Positions 37,428 to 48,213 of a DNA stretch of 64,000 nucleotides are shown in pieces. This stretch comes from Epiperipatus broadwayi (taxonomy: Eukaryota > Onychophora > Udeonychophora > Euonychophora > Peripatidae), in the NCBI GenBank assembly GCA_028023455.1, contig JAQFVV010012546.1, positions 1,009,501-1,073,500 of the forward strand, written 5' to 3'. The notes below the pieces were generated by a model. It did no database searches, was not told where the DNA came from, and worked only from the letters and a program-made list of their open reading frames with translations. The position numbers and the translations under genes were made by a program. Within the stretch, counting starts at the first letter, position 1; every line of letters begins with the position of its first letter.

Positions 37428-37630
37428 TTGAAGCCTGTCCATTAAAGTTTAAGGAATTGCTGTCTTAATATAAACTGAGCACTGATTGTATATATGTGTG
37501 GAGATTATGATCTGGCTCAACTGACGAGTGCTGGTTTTGCACAATATGTATAGGAAATCATGTATCTTTTGTGCATGTGTGCGATCATGTATATTGTTTG
37601 CATGAGATAGAGTGAAGGATGAATTGACTG
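37428..37630 (+). repeat. Dispersed repeat Rep-A, diverged partial copy
   Basis: Shares GCCTGTCCATTAAAGT, CTGTCTTAATAT, GAGCACT and CATGAGATAGAGTG-type blocks with 23620-23830. Older than the other copies. Confidence 0.65.
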
Positions 37631-38030
37631 AAAAATCCGGAATTCAAATTCCTCTCCTTTATATATACATATATAATATAAACATACTATTATCTATAAT
37701 ATAAATTAATTAAAAATTATATAACACATTAAGACCTCAAACATACAGTATTTTTTAATATTAATAAATATTACATTTAAACACATTTATTATTACCTAA
37801 ATAAAACATGATAGCAAATTAAAAAAAAATAATTATTTGATTAACAAATACTAAGTCATTTTTTTAAAAAAGGTCTGAGTTCGAACCCCATATATATTAC
37901 ATATATAAATGCAGGTTGAAGCCTGTACAATGTATTAAGAAAAGAATAGTAAAAACAATATATACAAATAATTTTGACATTAATATTTTTTTAAATATTA
38001 TATTCACTTTTACTCCAGTAGCAATAAATC

Positions 38031-38142
38031 TTTTTTTTTTTCATATGTCATAGCATCAGCCGGGACATGAACCCACACCTGTCTGCAACCAACTACTTGC
38101 TTGCAAAGTGGGTGCGATGACCTCTTGGCTGACAATGCTTGA
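38031..38142 (-). mobile_element. tRNA-derived SINE (long-arm subfamily)
   Basis: Poly-T at the left, then TCATATGTCATAGCATCAGCC, B box complement, GCAACCAACTACTTGC insert, and GACCTCTTGGCTGACAATGC at the right, all on the minus strand. No target duplication seen. Confidence 0.88.
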
Positions 38143-38295
38143 TTATGTGAGAATCCACCATAGTGATAATCATTAGTTTATACCCACTATTTCAATTTGC
38201 AATTATTATTCACTATTATGAGCTTTAAAAAAAATGAATATATATTTTTTAATGTCTGCCATTTTTTCAAGATGGTTGTCAAGATTGATGTCATA

Positions 38296-38303
38296 GAATA
38301 GTA
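38296..38303. repeat. 8-bp target-site duplication (left), GAATAGTA
   Basis: Seven of eight bases match GAATAGTG at 38704-38711. Eight-bp duplications are the hAT signature. Confidence 0.8.
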
Positions 38304-38703
38304 TAGGGGTCCCCAACCTTTTTGCACTTAAGAGCACATTCTATAATACTGACCAGGTGGTGGGCACCTTTTATTTTTTACAACCAGATGGTGGGCATGA
38401 TTTATTTTTTCAATGTAAATTTATAGTTGGATATTGTTAATAATACACATAATGTACAAAAAAAATATTTATTTCAAAAATAAAATTTTAACTTATAATT
38501 AACGTTTATATTTTTACGCTGTAAAAGTATAGTATGCCCTACCATTTGATTACAATATAATACAATAATTTATAAGAAATTTTAAAAATTAAATTTATTT
38601 CTATCAGATAAATATTTTTTTCTCGTGTTCAGATAGCAGTGGGCACACGTAAAGTGGTCTGCAGGCACCATGGTGCTCGCAGGCATAGGGTTGGGGACCC
38701 CTG
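38304..38703. mobile_element. hAT-superfamily MITE, 400 bp
   Basis: Ends TAGGGGTCCCCAACC and GGTTGGGGACCCCTG are inverted copies. The right end gives CAGGGGTCCCCAACC, a terminal motif known from hAT elements. The 8-bp target duplication agrees. The interior has paired GTGGGCA and GGCACC motifs near both ends but no transposase, so it would need a transposase supplied in trans. Confidence 0.9.
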
Positions 38704-38711
38704 GAATAGTG
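38704..38711. repeat. 8-bp target-site duplication (right), GAATAGTG
   Basis: See the left copy at 38296-38303. Confidence 0.8.
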
Positions 38712-39498
38712 ACTTTATTGAAACTATTTTTTTGAAAATAAAATTGTGACATTTCTGCTAAAAATATTCATTTTAAAAAATAGAATATTGTTTTGTTTAT
38801 AGAATATAAATAATGCAGTTTATTTAATTTTCATCTAACAACTTTACAAAAAATTCAATGTTTTCATTTATATCATTTAAAATAAAGAAGATTATCATCT
38901 TTAATGACTACAAAATCAAAAAAAAAAGTCAGTTTCATTTAGAATAGTAACTAACATTCTTTGATCATGCATAATAACAAATTGCATTGATATTTAGTTG
39001 TAAAATCTGTATATTGGATAACATATATTCATTTAATAAGTTTTATAGATTAATATTATTTGAATATTATTACACCTATGTAAAAATATAATCATTGCAA
39101 TAGGTGTCTTCGTAACCATGTTATTTTGATAGAAGATTTTGTATGCTGTGCAGCTAATAATCAACTTAATATGTTAAAATATATTTATCTATATATCAGT
39201 TTAAAATACATTTATGTTTTCAATATTAAATCAATAATCTTGTTATTTGTTTGTGATATTGTAGTGATAGATTGGCAAAGGGATAAAAAAAGATTTCTTA
39301 ATTTATATAATTTATTAAAACTACAACAACCAACTGTACATAACATTTTTTTTATCTACGACTTATTCAGTTTCATGACATTTGTGTAAAATAAAAAATA
39401 AAATACATGCAATTAAAAAAAAAAATTAATTAACAGCATTGTAAAAAATTTTAAAGTCTGACAGGTTAGAAATTAGAAAAAATAAAATATTTTAATAA
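38712..39498. other. AT-rich spacer
   Basis: The open frame 39126-39389 is Ile/Tyr/Phe-rich, lacks motifs and is judged a chance frame. Confidence 0.4.
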
Positions 39499-39723
39499 TT
39501 ATAAATAGTGAGGATTGCCAATTCCTCTACAAGCTTTATGATAAATGCTTAGCCAGAGCCAGCACTTAAAATATCTCTGTCAGAAACCCCTCCCCAAACC
39601 CCTGACCATGGTTTCGTGCTTTGGCACTCCTCAGAGAGGTGTCAGGGTAGGTTCAGACACTAGATCTAAAAGCTTGTAGATCATAAAGCTTGTAGAGGAA
39701 TTGGCAATCCTCACTATTTATAA
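39499..39723 (-). mobile_element. 225-bp element: perfect 43-bp terminal inverted repeats around a hammerhead ribozyme
   Basis: Left arm 39499-39541 and right arm 39681-39723 are exact reverse complements. The 139-bp interior is G+C-rich for this window and contains a complete hammerhead motif on the minus strand. Perfect arms imply recent formation or gene conversion. A ribozyme inside a MITE-like structure is unusual. It may be the remains of two inverted retrozyme units, like the element at 42.5 kb. Confidence 0.8.
39598..39640 (-). ncRNA. Hammerhead ribozyme, minimal type I (39.6-kb family)
   Basis: Minus strand: stem I ACCUCU/AGGGGU (6 bp, one G-U), core CUGAGGA, stem II GUGC/GCAC around CAAA, core GAAA, stem III A-U, C-G, C-G around a 2-nt AU loop, cleavage triplet GUC. 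All core positions are intact and stem II has the canonical G-C base at its foot. This is the cleanest example in the window. Cleavage would fall between the complements of 39604 and 39603. Confidence 0.9.
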
Positions 39724-42289
39724 CTTACAAGCTTAAGAGATAGGGTCATGTGATCTATGAATTGATCTATGACTTTTATTTTGATTTTAATAATTGAATA
39801 TAGAAAGCATGAAAAAATAATGTTAAAGTCTACATTGTGTTAAGTTAATTTTTTTATTTAAATTTAAAATTTTCACTGTGGTTAGTTTTATTTTTTCTTC
39901 ATGCTTTATTTTAATTCAATGAATTGTGATTCAGGAAATATTCTGCAGCTGTATAAAAAAACAAAAGATCCATCAGTAAAGGAAAAAAAAAATTTCTTTT
40001 AAAATTATAGCTACTGCAATATTTTCAAATAGTATAATTATCTATAGATGCTAAATGTAAATATATATATCTATAGATGCTAATTAAAAATGTTTTCTCA
40101 TAAACACTTTTTTCAATCTAAGTTTTGTTTTTTTAATCAATTTTATATATATTTTTGAATTTAATGTAATTAATTATTTTTCTGATAGAAACTTATTATA
40201 ACTGCTCAATTTTTATGTTTTTACTTTATGGGGCATTTGATGGACCTATTGCCTTCTCTTCACTTTTTTCACTATAAAAATTATGCTAGTGAAAAAAAAG
40301 CAGGTCTTAAATTAATTATCTGTAATTTCAAGCACATTCTTACTTATGCAGAAAACATCTATATACTTGTATAAGTGATGGAAGCAGTGTTCATAGTACC
40401 AAGTATATAGTCTGAATCAAAAAATTAGAACATCAATTTTTACTAATTCTAATCTTTCTCTTTTTTTTTGTTACATTTTTTTTTTAATTGTGAATAAATG
40501 ATTCCGTATTTTTTTTTGGGGGGGGGGGGGATCTCTAAATACTAAAAAATTTCTCTAATTTGAAACTTTTTTTTTTATTCCTGTTTAAATCTATTGCCTG
40601 CTCTATGAGCCATATTTAATAATTTTTATTTGGATAAAAATGCAATTTTTACATTAAATTTAAATTAAGTTTATCTAATGTTAAAATTAAAATATTATAC
40701 GTTTTATAAAGCTAATATTCTATATAAAAAAACAATAAAGATGAAAAATTATAACCATTACCATAAAAGAAAAATTAAATTGAAAAATTTAAACATTTTA
40801 ATGATATTAATATTCAATTTAATTATAAATGGTTAATTTTGGTATATACTTTTAAAAATAAAAGTTTGTTAGTAATTTATATAAAATCTTGTTACAATTT
40901 TAATTAAATGGTATATATTACTCTTCATCAATAAACTTTTTGCCATTTCTGTCTTGAAATTATTATTTTTTTTCCAATTTCATTTTTTATTATTGACTCA
41001 CTTGTGAAAAGCTATATTTAATATTTAAAGGGGGTGAGGAGGGGAGATTTTTAATAAAATAAATAAAACATTGGATGAAAATTTGTTTCCTGATTAATAA
41101 TCACATTTATGAATTGTAAATGCAAATAGATATTAGTAGCTACATATGGACAATTTATATACACATGCATATGAATATATATGAACACACACATATATTT
41201 ATATCTATTTGTTTTTATAAATTTTTTCGGAACTTAAAATAAATAATTTTACTTTCTAAAAAAAAAGTAGATGATTTATCAGTAATGTACACTTTAATAA
41301 TGAAAAAATGCAATTAATATCTGTAATTACTGTGAAAGTACTCTTCAACTCGTTTTAGATCTTGCAGTTGTGTTAATTAATCAATGTTTTTGTTGTTGTT
41401 GTTTTCTATAAAAAATAGCCTTTAAAAAAGAAATTGCATTTACAAAAAAAATTCATTTAACAAAAAACAAACTACACAACTTACAAGTATGTGATTTTAT
41501 TCATCTTAACAGAAAATGACTTTCCTGCTAGATAGATGAGATATTACAGACATGAAAAGTAAAACTGTTTTTTCTACATTTAGAGAGAATCAAACTTTAT
41601 TAAAAAGAATTTCTTATTTACATGTGATGCACTTATGATAACCACCATGTTTTAAGGTCGCTATAACAATGTAAATGCATTTAAAATAATTTTTCATTAT
41701 GACTTTCCAAACATTATATATTACTATAAATATTATAGTATTCTGCTAAATTAAAATATTGATAATAGAAATATATATTTGTCAGTCATAATTATTTCAG
41801 ATATATATAATAATCTTGAATCAATGTGAAGTTAGTTGGATAAAAAATCTTTATAGTAATAGAATGACTGTTTAAAATTTTTTAAGTACATATACATATT
41901 AAAAAATTATGGCATTCAAACACTTATGAGACAGTCTCACCTTTTTAATCAATATTTCATTCCAAAAAGCTTCTTGGACAGTCATTACCCTCTCCATGAT
42001 AATAAAAGCTTTTAAATAGATCTGTAATTTAGAGATAAATTGTAAATTTATTTTTAATAAACTACATTCAATTATAACAATACAAATCTATCTTAACGAT
42101 TGACTAAATGTAATCTGTATCTTTCCAATTCAACTGCTTCAGGATTGTGAAACATTTTAAATAATTATGACTATAAGTTTTTTATGACCTACTAATCAGA
42201 ATTTTTATTTGCCTATCATAAACAAGTCCAATCATTCTATTTTGAGTAGAGGGGCAAAGGTAGAAAAAAACTAAAAGCTTAATTTTATG
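39724..42289. other. AT-rich sequence, no gene
   Basis: About 2.5 kb with no coding region. It holds a 13-G run at 40518-40530 directly after poly-T, and short TA tracts. Nothing else stands out. Confidence 0.45.
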
Positions 42290-42304
42290 AAAACAATATA
42301 GAAT
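42290..42304. repeat. 15-bp target-site duplication (left) of a SINE
   Basis: AAAACAATATAGAAT, repeated exactly at 42399-42413. Confidence 0.92.
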
Positions 42305-42398
42305 TGTCAAGTGTTGGTGGTCGAGAGGTCGGCACTGCTGCCTTATAAGCAGGTGTCCCAGGTTTGCTTCCTGGCTGATGCTGTGACACATGAAAAAA
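42305..42398 (+). mobile_element. tRNA-derived SINE (short-arm subfamily) with perfect target-site duplication
   Basis: TGTCAAGTGTTGGTGGTCGAGAGGTCGGC (A-box region), anticodon-like CTGCCTTATAAGCAG, B box GGTTTGCTTCC, end GCTGATGCTGTGACACATG and A tail. The exact 15-bp flanking repeat fixes both ends and shows LINE-type retroposition. Probably one of the younger copies here. Confidence 0.95.
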
Positions 42399-42413
42399 AA
42401 AACAATATAGAAT
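42399..42413. repeat. 15-bp target-site duplication (right) of a SINE
   Basis: Exact copy of 42290-42304. Confidence 0.92.
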
Positions 42414-42620
42414 CATTCTTTTGATATTTAAATAATTTCTTTCAAATACATTTACATCATTTTTTTTCCTGAAAGCAACATGATTTGTCCCTGTTAATTA
42501 TATTTTATAAACAAAGCAAAACTCTCCATACAGTATTGCCACCCTGTGCCAACCAGAGTAATCAATGAATGCCAGAAGGCTTGTGCATAAAATCCCTATC
42601 TAATGCCTACTCATGCAATA

Positions 42621-42662
42621 TCCCCAGACTAGTTTCTGGCTTGTGGCCATCATCAGTGAGGA
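42621..42662 (-). ncRNA. Hammerhead ribozyme, minimal type I (42-kb family, left arm)
   Basis: Minus strand: stem I UCCUCA/UGGGGA (6 bp, one G-U), core CUGAUGA, stem II UGGC/GCCA around CACAA, core GAAA, stem III A-U, C-G around a 2-nt UA loop, triplet GUC. Core complete. The 2-bp stem III predicts poor activity as a monomer. Confidence 0.88.
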
Positions 42663-42810
42663 GCTTTGGATCTGAGAGCACTGCACCTAGATATTAGGAT
42701 CTAATGCAACCCTCCAGCATCCACCTTTTATCTCTACTTAACTACAAAACTATGAGAATAAAATTGAAAACAAAAAAATATTTTCAATCTAATCTCAATA
42801 GATCCAAAGC

Positions 42811-42852
42811 TCCTCACTGACGATGGCCACAAGCCAGAAACTAGTCTGGGGA
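42811..42852 (+). ncRNA. Hammerhead ribozyme, minimal type I (42-kb family, right arm)
   Basis: Same helices as the left-arm copy, on the plus strand. The only core difference is CUGACGA instead of CUGAUGA, at the position that is free to vary (CUGANGA). Cleavage would fall between 42846 and 42847. Confidence 0.88.
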
Positions 42853-42970
42853 TATTGGATGAGTAGGCATTAGATAGGGATTTTATGCACAAGCCTTCTG
42901 GCATTCATTGACTACTCTGGTTGGCACAGGTTAGCACTACTCTATGGAGAGTTTTGCTTTGTTTATAAAC

Positions 42971-43580
42971 AATTATGTGCTAGTATAAGATAATGATCAT
43001 TTATTGCTTAATTATATTTTATGTTTAGTTACATTCTTCTATTGAAAGATGTCAATATTGATCATTCTGGAGTATCCTTGATAATTCTTTATAATGTAAA
43101 TATTTTTTTTCCCCAGCAGAAATGATTGTCAAGTTCACCTTACAATGTCTTCTAGGAAGAAAGACATCACTTATTCACTTCACATGTTCTGGCCAATGAA
43201 AAATGTTCTACAATGTCCTGTATTTTTAGTACAGTGGTAAAGTTCCAGAAGCTGTAGAACATGATTCTTGCCATGATTTGAATTCTAACACTTCTGCTGC
43301 TCAAAATGATTGGTTACTTTTGAGGAATAAAGCCATTTGGTTATTCCTTTTAATGTTCCATAATTATAGAGCCATCATCCAAATAGATGAAGTGAAGGTT
43401 TTATGATTTTGCCACTGTGGTTTTATAATCTTACAAAACAAATTATATATATATATCACTAGATCACCATCTCATACTAGCACATAATTGTTATTTTATG
43501 CACAAGCCTTCTGGAATCTATTGATTACTATGGTTAGCACAGGGTGGCACTACTGTATGGAGAGTTTTTGCTTTTGTTTA
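42971..43580. repeat. Inverted-repeat region attached to the hammerhead pair
   Basis: ATTATGTGCTAGTATAAGAT at 42972 is inverted at about 43459-43492. The segment 43493-43580 then repeats the outer part of the 42.9-kb arm in direct orientation (GCACAAGCCTTCTGG, ATGGAGAGTTTTTGCTTT). The interior 43000-43450 has mixed composition but no frame. Confidence 0.6.
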
Positions 43581-45208
43581 TATGCCTTTATATTATGGCA
43601 ATAAGGAATAATGCCTCACCTATCTTAAATCAATTAATTAACAGACTAATTTTTAAATACAGTAAAAGCACATTGGAGTCCTATGTTTCAATTTAATATA
43701 TAAGCCTATAATTAAAATTTGAAATAAATCAAAGTGATGTTAAATCTTCAAAGTGTGAACAACTACAATTTGATTCTTTTTTTTTTTGCCTCATGATATA
43801 TCAAAACAAACCTTCCAGGATTTAAACTTTAACATCACATATATTGGATTAGTGTTGATGGTTGAGCTGGTTATCTTCAACAACAGTTGATAATGGATAT
43901 TTGAATTAAATATCCTGAGAATATTGTTTTGATTTTTTTTATGTACAATGGTAATGATTTAATAAAAATGGGAATAGATGAAACTTTGAAGATTTAACAT
44001 CACTTTATTTAAAATTTAAAATTGTTTCATTAATTTTTACTTATTTATTTCTGATATGAATATTGAAATAAAATCCTTCTTTCTACTTCACCTGCAAACA
44101 GTAAAGTTATAAATTACACATTATACAAACAAGTGAAGCTCATTATCAAGAGAATTATCAGGCTAAGGGCTTTTGGGAACCTTTAGCCCCCATATTCATA
44201 GCTTATCTTGGGAGTGTTGGCTTGAGTTGTGATTTTAAACTGGGTAGTAATTTATTCAAATTTGTTCAACGTCCACTTTAAAATCACAGCTCAAGTTGAC
44301 ACAACCAAGATAAGATGAATATGGGGACTAAAGTTTCCCGAAAGCACCTAGCCAGATAATTCTCTTGATATTGAGTTTCAGTTGTTTGCATAATGCACAA
44401 GTTGTAATTTATGATATGAATTTAATTATCCTTCCCACAAACACCATACAAAATATTCAATTAGTGATGTTAAATCTAATAAACTCTCAATCCAAGCCAT
44501 AAGATAAAGATTTTGAAATGATAAGAAGGAACATCTTATCTTTTGTGTCTGCATGCAATTATATAGGTTAAATTTAAGCATTTTGGAGTAAAAGAATGAA
44601 TATGTTATATTATTCACTTTACTTACATTTCTGTTTTATTATATATTAATATATGTGAAGTCTTAAAATGGAATATGTGTTAATATTAGAAGGTGTTACA
44701 CTTTAATTTAAATAATCTAAACATTTTACTAGTGCAGTGTCAAACTGTAATTATGATATAAAGGTAATCATCCTTACACAAGTTCTATACTTTAATATTT
44801 AATTAGTAATGTTAAATACTAGTAAACTAAAAAACTCTTATGTGCTATTATTGTATTTAAAATTAGTCTGTTAATTACTTGATCTAAGATAGGTAAGACA
44901 TCATCTCTTATTATCATAATATAAATATATTATAATTTATAAATTATATTTATAATTTTTATACTTTTATTATATAAATTAATGTTAAGACATAATAAAA
45001 TAGAAATGGCAGTAAAGTGAATAATGTGATATATTCACGCTATCAGTCGAAGATGCTTATGATTGGTCTATATAATTGCATGTAGGTACAAAAGATAATG
45101 ATGGTCATTCTTTTAACAGTCTTTATTTTATGAAATGGATCAAGAGTTCACTTGTATTTAATGTTGCTAATTAAATATAAAAGTAAGGGATTTGTGTGAA
45201 GGATGATT
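43581..45208. repeat. Cluster of nested inverted repeats
   Basis: At least four inverted pairs are interleaved: 43581-43670 with about 44840-44935 (AATTAATTAACAGACTAATT and its complement); 43717-43754 with 43983-44020 (AAAGTGATGTTAAATCTTC); 44109-44243 with about 44273-44412 (AAGAGAATTATC, AAGATAAG); and 44427-44660 with 44970-45208 (TTATTCACTTTACT). A related direct pair is 44427-44490 and 44768-44840. No coding content. Best read as several foldback elements inserted into or next to one another. Confidence 0.75.
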
Positions 45209-45318
45209 ACTTTTCTATCAGAATTACAGTTAGACACTATACTAGTAAAATCTTTTAGATTATTTACATTATCATTTATTTGCAAATGTGAATATTTATA
45301 TGTCTACTACTATGTACA

Positions 45319-45734
45319 TGGATCTGAGACTTGGACACTTAATAGAAGAGCAATACAGAGACTTCAGACCACACAAAGAAGTATGGAGAGATGCATGTTG
45401 GAGTAACAAGAAGAGATTGAAAATTTAATGTATGAGTAAGAGAACAAACAGGTGTTACTGACCTCATTGAAAAAATAAAAGATTGAAGTGGAGTTGGGCT
45501 GGACATATTGCTAGAAGATATGATAATAGATGGACAATTGAAATTTTAAACTGGATTCCAAAATATTGTAAAAGACCCAGAAAGAGACCACATATGAGAT
45601 GGATGGATGAAAAAAGAAAGTGTGCAGGGGTAATGTGGAGAAGAGAAGGTAAAGATCGGAAAAAATGGATTAAACCTGGAGAGACCTTCATCCTGCAGTG
45701 GATTGATAATGGTTGATGATGATGATGATGACAT
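45319..45734 (+). pseudogene. RTE-like LINE 3' end (copy C)
   Basis: Begins abruptly at GSETWTLNRRAIQRL, i.e. 5'-truncated near the end of the RT. It loses a base near 45396 (MERCMLE then stop, where copy A reads MERCMLGVTRR), and returns to frame from about 45483 (WSWAGHIARRYDNRW) to ILQWIDNG and stop, followed by (GAT)n ending near 45731. The minus-strand frame 45464-45859 is its shadow. Confidence 0.9.
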
Positions 45735-46500
45735 ACATATATGTTTTTAAAAACTAGTATACATGAATGTATACATGTGGGTGAACATATATTTATATAT
45801 AAACAGATACACGCTCGTATACATAAGTAAAAAGTTAAAGTATCTTTTAAAAAGCCCACTTCAGGGCAAAGTTGTCGCTTTTTGTTCGGTCTCTTTTTCT
45901 TTAATAGATGAAAATATTTTTTCCCAAATATTAAGTAGTAATGATTTGAATAATATCCCCAACTGTTTTATTCTTTAGTGAAAAACAGCTAGATATTTAT
46001 TTGTTAAATTATGGGTGTGTGCATATATGTTAAATTTCTTGTCCAATAATTCATAATGTATCTATGCAATAAAATACTATGACAACTTGATAATAGTTAA
46101 CTATTATTGTTGGAAGTGAAATATCGCTTGTTTTTAGCACAATATATTTTAGCGTCTCCATTTGAGAAATTTGTAAAATTAAATGATTTCCTATTGCGCA
46201 GTGAAGTATCTTTCAGTTTTAGTTAGAGTTTCATCTTTACGTTGTGCTTTTCTTTTCATAAATTATAACATATGTTTATATTCACACACATATGTCAATA
46301 TTTTTATTTATCACATATGATTTACTGTAGTTGTATAGTAATATATTTAACAGATATTTTTGGATTATAATTCAACTTGTATATATTTTTTTTTTTTTAC
46401 ATATAGGTATAGTTGAAAAACATTAATATTATCCTCAAACAATTTTTAAATTTTACATATTTGTAAATAATGTTAATTATAAATTTAAAAATGTATTTTA
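45735..46500. other. AT-rich spacer
   Basis: No recognised element. The open frame 45763-45978 overlaps AT-rich sequence and has no domain. Confidence 0.4.
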
Positions 46501-46604
46501 GTCAAGCATTGGTGGTCGAGAGGTCAGCGACAGCCGCTTTATAAACAGTTGTCCCGGGTTAGCGGGTTCCCTTCTCGGGTGATGCTATGACACATGAGAA
46601 AAAT
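46501..46604 (+). mobile_element. tRNA-derived SINE (GGGTTAGCGGGTTC subfamily)
   Basis: GTCAAGCATTGGTGGTCGAG then AGGTCAGCGACAGCCGC. The anticodon-like arm reads CTTTATAAACAG, and an extra block GGGTTAGC precedes the B box. Ends GATGCTATGACACATGAG. The copy at 58020 belongs to the same subfamily. Confidence 0.88.
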
Positions 46605-47496
46605 ATATATATATTAGTTGTCAGTATGTATAAAAATGAATGGCATAAATAATATTGGTTTATATAATTACATCCTGTATTGTAAATTATATTACCAGCT
46701 TTAAATAACTTTATTCTTTTAATTTTCTTTTAAGGAGACTGAACATTGATTTATTATCATTAGTTGTGTATTTAAATGTTTTGTTCTTATTTTCACTAAT
46801 CAATGACCTATCCCCTTTTTTTTTTGACTAGTGTAGAAAATAAAAGACGATTATTTTTTACAAGAGTTAATATTAAGGAAGTTGAACTTAACACTCCTAA
46901 AAATTTGATTACTTGATAAGTATTTAGTTAATGCTTTAATCCTTAGTAGTTGAAAACATTTTTTAAATATAAATGTTATAAATATAAAATATTTTATACC
47001 AGAAATTAATACTGTATTATAATTAGAAAAATAAACGTTAAAATTCTGCCAAAGTATTATATATAATGAAGTGAAATTTAAAGTTACATATGACTAATAA
47101 TATTTTGTATTATTTGAATTAAGAAATTTTACTATAATAATTATATTCAATGAGACAAATAATGTTAAAGCAATAAATAATACATTTTAGGACAACTTGT
47201 ATCAATTTATTTTATTATGTCAATTTTGTTTCAAAAATATATTTATTAATTACTTTGTGTACAAATTGGAAAGGATATATACAAAGTTGTTTTAAAAAAA
47301 AATTATTAAACATAATAACATAGTAATATACAGTTAAACTTTATAAAAACTTACATAGCATTCAGAATGAAACTTGAAAAAGTCAATGTAGACTCACAGG
47401 TGAAAGCAGAGAGTCTTGCTACTTGACTTGGTCAAAAAGCTTGATAAAGACAGATAAATGAGGTTATGCTAAGATCTGAGAGTTCTTATGAATAGT
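46605..47496. other. AT-rich spacer and possible LINE 3' untranslated region
   Basis: The part from about 47340 to 47496 has balanced composition and lies directly downstream (on the minus strand) of the LINE remnant at 47497, so it is probably its 3' untranslated region. Confidence 0.4.
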
Positions 47497-47725
47497 TTAG
47501 TAGGCCAGCATGTTTGTTGTTCTGTTGTTATTAGTTGGGAGAGTGACTAGGTTCCAAGTGTTCTCAAAGGATTTTTTGGGAGAGATGAGCTCATCTCTTT
47601 TCCTGATTTTCTTTATTGTTTTGCAGAACAACAGACCTGGGTCTAGGTGGAGCAGTTCCATTATCAACTTGCAGCGTACTTCCCAGATTGCATAGAGAAT
47701 GAAAATGGATAGATAAACTTTGAAT
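47497..47725 (-). pseudogene. Non-LTR retrotransposon C-terminal end (copy 3)
   Basis: Minus-strand reading VYLSIFILYAIWEVRC, then KKIRKRDELISPKKSFENTW to a stop at 47497-47499. This aligns with copy 2 (LSIFLTYAIWTVRC, KMKKRDEIHASKSQYEDT). The zinc finger would lie just upstream, but the sequence breaks off, so this copy is 5'-truncated inside the C-terminal tail. The plus-strand frame 47510-47695 is a shadow. Confidence 0.8.
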
Positions 47726-48176
47726 TACATTTTCATGTGTGTATAGTTTGTTTTTAATCTCAAGTTTGTTTCACACATTTACAGAAATTTCTCAAATAAG
47801 TATATATTTTGTTGGTCAAATTATATCAAATATTTTAGTGCTTGGCAACACAAAGTAAAAAGCTTAATAACGAAATATTTTAATTTAATATGGTAAGCAT
47901 GCTTTTGTTATCTTTATATTAATATCACAATCATAGCAACAAATAATATTGGTACCATAATATCAATAAGATGATATTGAAAGCACACATAGTATATTTA
48001 ATTAAAAGTTTTTGCTGTAAAGCTTTTATTACTTTGTGTCCCAAGTGATTATTCTATCTATTATAATTGTTTTTTTTTAAAAAGTAAAAAGAATATAATA
48101 CAGATAATTTAATATATATTTCTGTATTTTTACATTGCTTTACAATATTTAATATTCTATAATTTTTTAACATTTT

Positions 48177-48213
<37 letters not shown>

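Larger units (their letters stand above)
42507..42970. mobile_element. Inverted pair of hammerhead-bearing repeat units
   Basis: Left arm 42507-42673 and right arm 42800-42970 are inverted near-copies. Blocks include GCAAAACTCTCCATA, GCACAAGCCTTCTGG reading, and the ribozyme region. The loop of about 126 bp differs. Each arm holds a full hammerhead motif, so either strand would carry one ribozyme. A third, direct partial copy of the outer arm lies at 43493-43580, without the ribozyme. Confidence 0.85.
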
